DNA of 15,323 nucleotides from CAG-791 sp963658405 (GTDB lineage Bacteria > Bacillota > Clostridia > Lachnospirales > Lachnospiraceae), in the NCBI GenBank assembly GCA_963658405.1, contig CAVKQI010000059.1:1-15323 (forward strand), in the 5' to 3' direction. Below the pieces are notes generated by a model. That model ran no database searches. It worked only from the letters and a program-made list of their open reading frames with translations, and had not been told where the DNA came from. The position numbers and the translations under genes were made by a program. Below, one piece after another: positions 7,642 to 13,669 of this stretch (position 1 is the stretch's first letter; each line of letters opens with the position of its first letter).

Positions 7642-7991
7642 AATCCTATCAGAGAATTCGCCTGCGCGAATTCTCTTCAGGCTGCCGCTGTAATGCAGCG
7701 GCAGAGAAAGGCTAAGTTTAAAAGAAATGCCTGATGGCATTTCTTTCAAACTCGAATGATGACGTAAACGCCATCATTCGGAATCCTATCGGAGAATTCG
7801 CCTGCGCGAATTCTCTTCAGGCTGCCGCTGTAATGCAGCGGCAGAGAAAGGCTAAGTTTAAAAGAAATGCCTGATGGCATTTCTTTCAAACTCGAATGAT
7901 GACGTAAACGCCATCATTCGGAATCCTATCGGAGAATTCGCCTGCGCGAATTCTCTTCAGGCTGCCGCTGTAATGCAGCGGCAGAGAAAGG
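7642..7991 (+). repeat. Family C 140-bp tandem array, 2.5 units, leader of the DUF5672 gene
   Basis: Units at 7642-7781 and 7782-7921 differ at one base (A7651/G7791); a half unit of 70 bp is at 7922-7991. Each unit holds four hairpins: GAGAATTCGC/GCGAATTCTC (7652-7675), CTGCCGCTG/CAGCGGCAG (7682-7704), a 16-position stem with one mismatch and a TGAT loop (7716-7751), and CGAATGATG/CATCATTCG (7753-7780). The half unit keeps only the first two hairpins and ends in AGAGAAAGG (7983-7991), the ribosome binding site for ATG 7998. The array fills the 359-bp gap between the genes; no coding sequence is supported in it. Confidence 0.95.
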
Positions 7992-7997
7992 TAGATT

Positions 7998-8687
7998 ATG
8001 GCAGAATGGAAAAACGGACGGCTTCAGCTTCCCAATGTGACGCTGGCAGCCATGAGCAGTGTTAATATCAGAGCAACCGTAAAGGCACTGGAATACAGCT
8101 GTCGGGAAATCGACTTCGGGGCAGTGACCCTGATTACCCACAGAAAGCCCCTGTTCCTGCCGAAGTACATTACTTACCAGCATATCGACAAGATCACGGA
8201 GATCGACAAGTTTAACTATGCCATGATCTATGACATGTATAAGTACATCCATACCGATTACATGCTGCTGGTGCATGCAGACGGCTTTGTGGTCAATCCA
8301 AAGAGCTGGCAGGATAAATTCCTGGAGTATGATTATATCGGCTCTCCCTTCCCGCTTCCCAAGGATGATTTTTCCTATCGGGACATCCACGGCAATATCT
8401 GCCGGGTGGGAAACAGCGTATCCATCCGCAGCAAGCGGCTCCTGGAGTTCCCGGCGAAAACGCACATCCCCTTTGAGGCGGACCACGGATTCTTTAACGA
8501 GGATGGATTTATCTGCTGCAAGAACCGGCATCTCTTTGAGGCGGCGGGGATGAAATATGCGCCCCTGGAAGTGGCCATGTACTTCGGGCAGGAGCAGATG
8601 CTGCCGGAGTTTGAGGGAAAGGGTATTCGCCCCTTTGTATTCCACAAGTGGGAAGGGACGAATGCAGAGTATCCGAAGTTTAAATAG
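7998..8687 (+). CDS. DUF5672 family protein, putative glycosyltransferase
   Basis: 229 residues, cytoplasmic, without signal peptide or membrane segment. FNYAMIYDMYKYI, HADGFVVNPKSW (from 93) and EYDYIGSPFP match the conserved core of DUF5672 proteins, which are found in polysaccharide loci and regarded as glycosyltransferases. ADGF (94-97) occupies the place where many GT-A enzymes have an acidic nucleotide-sugar motif. GHGF-like DHGFFNEDGFIC follows near 163-175. The reaction is not established for the family. The start is supported by AGAAAGG at 7985-7991, 6 nt before ATG 7998; the site is the end of the 140-bp tandem repeat. The stop is followed by a family B element leading to the GT17 gene. 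Confidence 0.78.
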   Translation: MAEWKNGRLQLPNVTLAAMSSVNIRATVKALEYSCREIDFGAVTLITHRKPLFLPKYITYQHIDKITEIDKFNYAMIYDMYKYIHTDYMLLVHADGFVVNPKSWQDKFLEYDYIGSPFPLPKDDFSYRDIHGNICRVGNSVSIRSKRLLEFPAKTHIPFEADHGFFNEDGFICCKNRHLFEAAGMKYAPLEVAMYFGQEQMLPEFEGKGIRPFVFHKWEGTNAEYPKFK

Positions 8688-8696
8688 CTTATATTT

Positions 8697-8834
8697 GAGG
8701 TCAGTGTGAAAAATCTGCTCGATAGCAGATTTTTCGCACGGCAGCATGCTCCCTGTGGGAGCAGACTGCAGGATGGCAGACGGGAATCTGAAATTCCCGT
8801 CGCCTCTTCGCAGCATAGCTGCTCAGAAAAGGGG
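8697..8834 (+). repeat. Family B intergenic element, full copy, leader of the GT17 gene
   Basis: Same four hairpins and order as 3216-3355. H3 at 8704-8739: GTGTGAAAAATCTGCT pairs with AGCAGATTTTTCGCAC, 16 bp with one G·U and a CGAT loop. H4 is at 8747-8763, H1 at 8779-8801. H2 pairs CCTCTT (8803-8808) with AAGGGG (8829-8834); the A-to-G change against the 3349 copy turns a U-A pair into U·G, so pairing is kept. AAGGGG is the ribosome binding site, 5 nt before ATG 8840. Confidence 0.92.
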
Positions 8835-8839
8835 TATAT

Positions 8840-9760
8840 ATGATATACGACGCGTTTCAATTTTTTAATGAACTGGACATCCTGCTGCTGCGGATGCGGA
8901 TTTTGAATGACGTGGTGGATAAGTTTGTCATCAGTGAGTCTACGGTGACTTTTTCCGGGGATCCCAAGCCTCTTTTCTATGAAGAGCACAAGGAGATGTT
9001 TGCGGAATTTCAGGACAAGATCATCCATGTGGTGGTAGAGGATACCCCCATGGACTGCGATGCCTTTCAGAGAGACCATCACCAGAAATGCGCCGTGGCA
9101 AGAGGACTGAAGGACTGTCAGAATGACGACATCATCATCTTCAGCGACGTGGATGAGATCCCGGATCCGAAGACGCTGAAGGCATTGCTGCCCAAAGTAC
9201 AGCCGGGCAAGATCTATATGATGGCGCAGCGGCTCTTTTACGGCTATTTGAATCTGGAGGATATCTCCGGCAATAACCTGTCAGTGACCGGGGATTTTGA
9301 GGACGTACCCAGACGGCAGTGGCTGGGCACCAAGATCTGCCGCTATTCCCTGCTGAAGACCTATACCACCGAGGAGCTGCGCAATGCCGAGCAGAAGCGT
9401 ATCGGCGTGCGGGTGGAAAACGGCGGCTGGCATTTCAGCTACGTGGGAGGTCCGGATGACCAGACGGCCGAGGAGCGGATCCGGTACAAGATAAAGAGCG
9501 CAGCCCATCAGGAATACAATAACCGGCGCACGCTCTTTGAGGTGGCCAGCAAGCTGCGCAGCAAGGAGGATCTCTTCGGAAGAAATGCCCTGCTGGTGGT
9601 GGCAAAGGTCGATGAGACGTATCCGGATTATCTGCGGGAGCATATTGCGGAGTATCAGTCGCTGCTGTACAAGGAGCCGAAGTGGTATGTGAAGGCGTCG
9701 GACAAGGTTATGAAGGCGGCGCTGGATGCCAGGGCGAAGGTGTTGTCGCTGCGGCATTGA
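8840..9760 (+). CDS. GT17-like glycosyltransferase
   Basis: 306 residues, soluble. The N-terminal block FFNELDILLLRMRIL (8-22), then FVISESTVTFSGDPKPLFY (29-47) and FSDVDEIPDP (101-110, DxD at 103-105) are the recognisable GT17 pattern. The family's characterised eukaryotic member is the beta-1,4-mannosyl-glycoprotein N-acetylglucosaminyltransferase MGAT3; bacterial members are mostly uncharacterised, so donor and linkage are not assigned. GGWHFSYVGG near 194-203 is also typical. The length is close to other bacterial members and no key residue appears missing. AAGGGG at 8829-8834 gives the start. The expected role is adding one sugar to the lipid-linked repeat unit at the cytoplasmic membrane. 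Confidence 0.85.
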   Translation: MIYDAFQFFNELDILLLRMRILNDVVDKFVISESTVTFSGDPKPLFYEEHKEMFAEFQDKIIHVVVEDTPMDCDAFQRDHHQKCAVARGLKDCQNDDIIIFSDVDEIPDPKTLKALLPKVQPGKIYMMAQRLFYGYLNLEDISGNNLSVTGDFEDVPRRQWLGTKICRYSLLKTYTTEELRNAEQKRIGVRVENGGWHFSYVGGPDDQTAEERIRYKIKSAAHQEYNNRRTLFEVASKLRSKEDLFGRNALLVVAKVDETYPDYLREHIAEYQSLLYKEPKWYVKASDKVMKAALDARAKVLSLRH

Positions 9761-9776
9761 TGTAGTTGACCCGGAC

Positions 9777-9870
9777 GTCATGTCCCGGGACGGTGCAGAT
9801 GGCTCGCACCGTGCACCGAGTGCCGTTTTGCTAAGGATGCGAGCCATTCTGCCCCGCCCCGGTTCATGAC
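9777..9870 (-). repeat. Family A palindromic element, short inverted copy (A2)
   Basis: A 94-bp imperfect palindrome bounded by GTCATG and CATGAC. The arms, 9777-9808 and 9838-9870, are complementary at most positions. Its reverse complement matches the copy at 13352-13614: CCGTTTTGCTAAGG (9823-9836) is the reverse complement of 13555-13568. The central part of the long copy is missing, and both joining points there carry CCTT, so it looks like a microhomology deletion. It occupies most of the 170-bp gap before the next gene. Confidence 0.85.
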
Positions 9871-9930
9871 TGGTAGTGACACAAAACGGTTAAACGGGGA
9901 CTTTGGTAAACGGCAGTACAGAGGAAGCAT

Positions 9931-10917
9931 ATGATAGGAACAGAATTTTTGAAGGGTCAGGGTCTTGGTAACCGACTCTTCTGCTATGTGACAGCCAGAT
10001 GTCTGGCAGAAGATCGAAATACGGAATTTACCACCTTCGGCGGAGAATATCTGCAGGCGGATTTCCTGGCGCTGGACATGGGAAAGGAGCTCTCTGCAGC
10101 AGAGGCAGCGGCCATGCATCACTACCACGAGGCAGAGAAGCGCATCTATGTGAAGAATTCCCCCCACGACATGGTCCACGGCTGTTATGTGGCCGGGGCA
10201 GATGCGGCTCTTTGGCAGGTGCCGGAGGATACGCTGCTTTACGGCAATCTTCAGGACGAGTCCTACTTTGAGAGGCATAGGGAGGAGATCCGGCAGTGGC
10301 TGCAGGTAAAGCCTGAATTTGAGTCTTCGGCATATACAGCGGATGATCTGTGCATCCTGAATGTCAGAGGGGGAGAGTATGCCGAGGATCCGGCACTCTT
10401 TCTGCGCAGAAAGTACTGGAAGGATGCCATGGCATGGATGCGCAGGGAAAATCCTGCCATGCGCTTTATGATCGTGACTGACGATGTGACGGCGGCAAAC
10501 CGGCTTTTGCCCGGCATCCCGGCGTATCACTTCGATCCTGCGGGAGACTATGTGACGGTAAAAAACGCCCGTTATCTCATTGCTTCCAATTCTTCCTTTG
10601 CTTTTTTCCCGGCCTATACCAGCACGACGCTGCGAAAGGCCATTGCCCCTATGTACTGGGCACGGCATAATGTATCGGATGGCTATTGGGCTTCGGAGCA
10701 GAATATTTATTCCATCTTTACTTACATGGATCGGGACGGCAGGACGTACAGCGCTGAGGAATGCCGGAAAAAGCTGGCCCGCCACGCCTGGCCGCAGACC
10801 AGGATGGAGCCCTGGGATGAAAAGGATCCGGCGGTGCAGGCACTGGCAAAAAGGCAGCATTATCAGCAATTGTGCATAAAAGCGCTTCGAAAGGCGCAGC
10901 GCATGTGCCGCAGGTAA
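9931..10917 (+). CDS. Divergent GT11-like glycosyltransferase
   Basis: 328 residues, no membrane segment. GQGLGNRLFCY (9-19) corresponds to the N-terminal GGLGNQMFQY of GT11 proteins. NVRGGEY (144-150) sits where GT11 has HxRxGDY, and ASNSSFAFFPAY (218-229) corresponds to ANSSFSWWGAW. The order and spacing support a GT11-related fold, but His and Asp of the first catalytic motif are Asn/Val-type and Glu, so fucosyl transfer should not be assumed; it may use another donor. A basic C-terminal tail (KALRKAQRMCRR) may favour membrane association. GAGG at 9921-9924 sits 6 nt before the ATG. It is more divergent than the GT11 domain at 3361 and is not a recent duplicate of it. Confidence 0.7.
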   Translation: MIGTEFLKGQGLGNRLFCYVTARCLAEDRNTEFTTFGGEYLQADFLALDMGKELSAAEAAAMHHYHEAEKRIYVKNSPHDMVHGCYVAGADAALWQVPEDTLLYGNLQDESYFERHREEIRQWLQVKPEFESSAYTADDLCILNVRGGEYAEDPALFLRRKYWKDAMAWMRRENPAMRFMIVTDDVTAANRLLPGIPAYHFDPAGDYVTVKNARYLIASNSSFAFFPAYTSTTLRKAIAPMYWARHNVSDGYWASEQNIYSIFTYMDRDGRTYSAEECRKKLARHAWPQTRMEPWDEKDPAVQALAKRQHYQQLCIKALRKAQRMCRR

Positions 10918-10940
10918 ACAGGTTCGCAGCAGGGAATTTT

Positions 10941-10992
10941 GCAAAAGCGAATCCCTTTTGCACTGTCATTGCTTTGCAGCAATATAGAAAGG
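10941..10992 (+). promoter_or_regulatory. Leader with two competing pairings ahead of the GT2-polymerase gene
   Basis: GCAAAAG (10941-10947) can pair with CTTTTGC (10955-10961). Alternatively CCTTT (10954-10958) can pair with AAAGG (10988-10992) around the hairpin ATTGC/GCAAT (10968-10983). AGAAAGG (10986-10992) is the best ribosome binding site in the 87-bp gap, although 12 nt from ATG 11005 is long. The pairings are read directly; regulation is inferred. Confidence 0.4.
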
Positions 10993-11004
10993 TAAACTCA
11001 GGAA

Positions 11005-13347
11005 ATGCCAGAAATATCAATCTGCGTGCCGGCCTATGAGAATGGGGAAGGTATCAGGCGGCTGTTGCGGTCTTTAAAGGCGCAGACCTGTCAGGACTAT
11101 GAGGTCATTATTACGGATGATTCCGGGTCGGATGCGGTAGAAAAGGCAGTAGAAGAATTCTGCAGAGACAGAAATACGAAATCAGACCGCATCGGTCAAA
11201 ACGGCGCTGGGCAGGCATTTGCTTCCACGCAGGAAGATGCATGCAGAATCCGTTATATAAAAAATAAAGAGCACAAGGGGGCCGTGGCCAACTGGAATAT
11301 GGCAATTTCCATGGCAAAGGGCCGCTTTGTGCAGCTCCTTCATCACGATGACTGGCTCTCTTCCGGCGACAGCCTTTCCAAAATGGCGGCGATGCTCAGG
11401 GAAGATCCGGACTGCGCGATGGCTTTTTGCGGCAGCGTCCAGGTGCCTCTGACAGAGGAAAATAAAGAGAAGCTTGACCGGGATGCGGCAAGGATCCTGC
11501 AGGCGGCTGCTCTGCCGGGCGCCTATACCCGCTGCATGCCAAAGGTGCAGCAGGAGAGACTGGCCCGGGACTGGCGGGCCCTTTTTCTGGAAAATTCCGT
11601 AGGGGCGCCCAGCGCGGTGATGGTGAGAAGAGAGAGCCTGGAGCAGGCGCAGATCCGGTATGATGAATCCCTGACCTGGTTCGTGGACAGCGACTATTAT
11701 ATGCAGATCCTGTCCCGCTATCCCCGTTTCGCCATGACCGAAGAGCCCCTGATCGCTATCGGCATGAGTGATGCCCAGCTGACGGAGCGGTGCATTCACA
11801 ATGAGGAGCTGGTGAGCAGAGAGAGCATCTGCCTGTACAGAAAATTCCATCTGGAGAAGGCAGATAGCTGTTATGAGGACAGACTTCTGCAGATCCTGGC
11901 GGAAAATCACATAAAGAGCGAACAGCTCCCCGATGACCTGCACCTTTCCCCGGAAAAATGGAAAAAGGCAAGAAAAGCGCAGAGGGAAAAAGAGAAAGAT
12001 CAGCGCTATGACACCGCCTGCTATCTGGCCGGACACGTTCAGGATCTGGCAGAGAAAAAACTCACGGAGAGCGCGCCGGGAAGGTTGTTTGGCCGCCTTC
12101 GACAGAAGATGGAGAAGCCGTCTCAGTGGATCTACTGGCTGGCGATCACCATAGAGCTGCTGATCGTCGTTATTGATAAGAGCGCTCTTTTAAATCCCTT
12201 TGAGGGAAGATTATTTCAGCTGACCTTTCTTTTCTTTGTGATCCGGATCCTGTGTACGGATTACTCCAGACGGGAGCGCTGGTACCTGGCGGCCTTCTGC
12301 GTCCTGGGCTTTCTGTCCTGGCGGATCAGCGGACGCAATGAGATCCTGCGGATGACAGCCCTTGTGGCGGCGAGCAGAGGAATGCCCGTGCGGAAAGTCA
12401 TGAAGTATGCCTTCTGGTTTACCACCGCAGGCTGCCTTGCACTGACAGCTCTTTCCCTAACCGGCGTCATGGGCGTGGTATCTCTGACCCAGGACTTCGG
12501 GCGCGGACTGGAGACCCGCTACTGCCTGGGACTTGGCCATCCCAATGCCATGCACTGCATGGTGCTGATGCTGACGATCCTGGGACTTTACCTCTACGGA
12601 GAAAAAGTAAAGCCGGTATTTTACGGATTGCTGCTGGCGGCAGATCTGGGACTTTATATGCTGACCAGATCCAATACAGGCTTTGCCATGACAGCAGCGG
12701 CCATCCTGGGCTTTTTCGTATTGAACCTGGCAGAGAAAAGAAACGGAAAACGAGCTGCACGAAGCAGAGAATATCCTGAGAACGCCGCGGAAAAAGAGCA
12801 GCAGGGCGCTGATGGAAAACAGGAGAAACAAACAACGGGACGGAAGGCAGGAAAGAGACCGGACAGCGCACAGCTTCTGTGCATCATCTGCACGGCAGCG
12901 CTGGCGGTCATGCTCCTTCTCTCCGTGCTGGCTGCAGTCTGGGGCTATGAAATTCCCTTCATGGCCAAAGCGGACAGACTGTTAAACGGCAGAATCATTT
13001 CCCTGTGGGATGCCACCTTCCATGACGGCACCCTTTCTACCTGGTTCTGGTTTTCCCCAAGGGAAAATGATAATTTCTTTGATATGGGATACGTTCGCCT
13101 GTTATACTGGTATGGAGTGATCCCCGGCGCGATCATGCTGGGCGTGCTATTTGCGCTGATCCGGGCAGCCGGAAAGCAGAAAGACCGGCAGGCCCTGTGG
13201 ATGATCCTCCTGTGCTGCATCTACACACTGGTAGAGGCACATCTGGTATCCGAATATCTTCTGCGCAACTACCTGCTACTGTTGATTGCTATGTACAGTC
13301 CAATTATATTTGGCTCTGCAACACAGTGCAGCAGAACGGATCAGTGA
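11005..13347 (+). CDS. GT2 glycosyltransferase fused to a Wzy-like polysaccharide polymerase
   Basis: 780 residues. The N-terminal GT2 domain (about 1-300) shows SICVPAYENG (5-14), TDDSGSD (37-43) and HHDDW (113-117), the donor/metal-binding acidic cluster. A charged stretch (about 310-370) leads into a polytopic region from about 375 to the end with roughly ten hydrophobic segments. GLGHPN at 509-514, between hydrophobic segments, is typical of Firmicute Wzy-type polymerases and O-antigen ligase-like proteins, and a large loop before the last segments (about 650-695) is where such proteins have their extracytoplasmic catalytic loop. A Lys/Glu-rich insertion near 577-622 separates two segments. 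Standalone Wzy proteins are about 400 residues, so this is a full polymerase plus a full transferase. No stop or frameshift separates the parts. ATG 11005 is fixed by the family N-terminus, though its ribosome binding site is distant. Confidence 0.85.
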   Translation: MPEISICVPAYENGEGIRRLLRSLKAQTCQDYEVIITDDSGSDAVEKAVEEFCRDRNTKSDRIGQNGAGQAFASTQEDACRIRYIKNKEHKGAVANWNMAISMAKGRFVQLLHHDDWLSSGDSLSKMAAMLREDPDCAMAFCGSVQVPLTEENKEKLDRDAARILQAAALPGAYTRCMPKVQQERLARDWRALFLENSVGAPSAVMVRRESLEQAQIRYDESLTWFVDSDYYMQILSRYPRFAMTEEPLIAIGMSDAQLTERCIHNEELVSRESICLYRKFHLEKADSCYEDRLLQILAENHIKSEQLPDDLHLSPEKWKKARKAQREKEKDQRYDTACYLAGHVQDLAEKKLTESAPGRLFGRLRQKMEKPSQWIYWLAITIELLIVVIDKSALLNPFEGRLFQLTFLFFVIRILCTDYSRRERWYLAAFCVLGFLSWRISGRNEILRMTALVAASRGMPVRKVMKYAFWFTTAGCLALTALSLTGVMGVVSLTQDFGRGLETRYCLGLGHPNAMHCMVLMLTILGLYLYGEKVKPVFYGLLLAADLGLYMLTRSNTGFAMTAAAILGFFVLNLAEKRNGKRAARSREYPENAAEKEQQGADGKQEKQTTGRKAGKRPDSAQLLCIICTAALAVMLLLSVLAAVWGYEIPFMAKADRLLNGRIISLWDATFHDGTLSTWFWFSPRENDNFFDMGYVRLLYWYGVIPGAIMLGVLFALIRAAGKQKDRQALWMILLCCIYTLVEAHLVSEYLLRNYLLLLIAMYSPIIFGSATQCSRTDQ

Positions 13348-13351
13348 TTTT

Positions 13352-13614
13352 GTCATAAACGCAATGCCTCGGGGCGGCGCAGAATGGCACGCATCCTTTG
13401 CACCGCGTGCCAGTTTTGCTTAGGCCCGCCTCGCAGTTGGAAGATGGTATCTGACGCGCTTTCAGAGCGCGGCAGATAGGCCCGCCTATCTGAGCATCCC
13501 CGCATCAGGCGGGGATGCGAGTTAAGGGCCGGCCATCTGCAGGCAAGAGGCGAACCTTAGCAAAACGGCACAATGTGCACGGTGCGAGCCATCTGCGCCG
13601 GCCCGGAGCATGGC
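13352..13614 (+). repeat. Family A palindromic element, long copy (A3)
   Basis: A nested imperfect palindrome filling most of the 322-bp gap before the glycosylphosphotransferase gene. Outer arms 13367-13394 and 13582-13606 share CGGCGCAG/CTGCGCCG and ATGGC/GCCAT. A second stem pairs 13408-13424 (GTGCCAGTTTTGCTTAGG region) with 13555-13573. Inner pairs include CGCCTC/GAGGCG. Apical hairpins are GCGCT/AGCGC near 13456-13470, CAGATAGG/CCTATCTG at 13473-13492 and GCATCCCCGC/GCGGGGATGC at 13494-13518. GTCAT at 13352 and CATGGC at 13609 correspond to the ends of the inverted copy at 9777-9870. No gene is supported here. Confidence 0.88.
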
Positions 13615-13633
13615 CGGGAAGCCAATATATATC

Positions 13634-13663
13634 GTCGCAGCAAGACACTGCGACATGAAGGGG
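13634..13663 (+). promoter_or_regulatory. Hairpin and ribosome binding site of the glycosylphosphotransferase gene
   Basis: GTCGCAG (13634-13640) pairs with CTGCGAC (13648-13654), a perfect 7-bp stem. AAGGGG (13658-13663) follows at once and lies 6 nt before ATG 13670. This spacing selects ATG 13670 rather than the overlapping out-of-frame ATG at 13666. Confidence 0.7.
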
Positions 13664-13669
13664 TAATGT

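Noticed and set aside
7727..7759. Ten-codon leader peptide in each family C unit
   Set aside because: The only ribosome site is 15 nt away, the ATG lies inside a stem, and the reading is just the inverted repeat.
7642..7991. CRISPR array
   Set aside because: Units are 140 bp, contiguous and nearly identical, with no unique spacers.
7874..8065. 63-codon + strand open frame over the start of the DUF5672 gene
   Set aside because: Made of tandem-repeat sequence in another frame, with no ribosome binding site.
7926..10944. Minus-strand open frames at 7926-8816, 8375-9082, 9281-9847 and 9778-10944
   Set aside because: All lie opposite well-supported + strand genes and run through hairpin repeats; no motifs.
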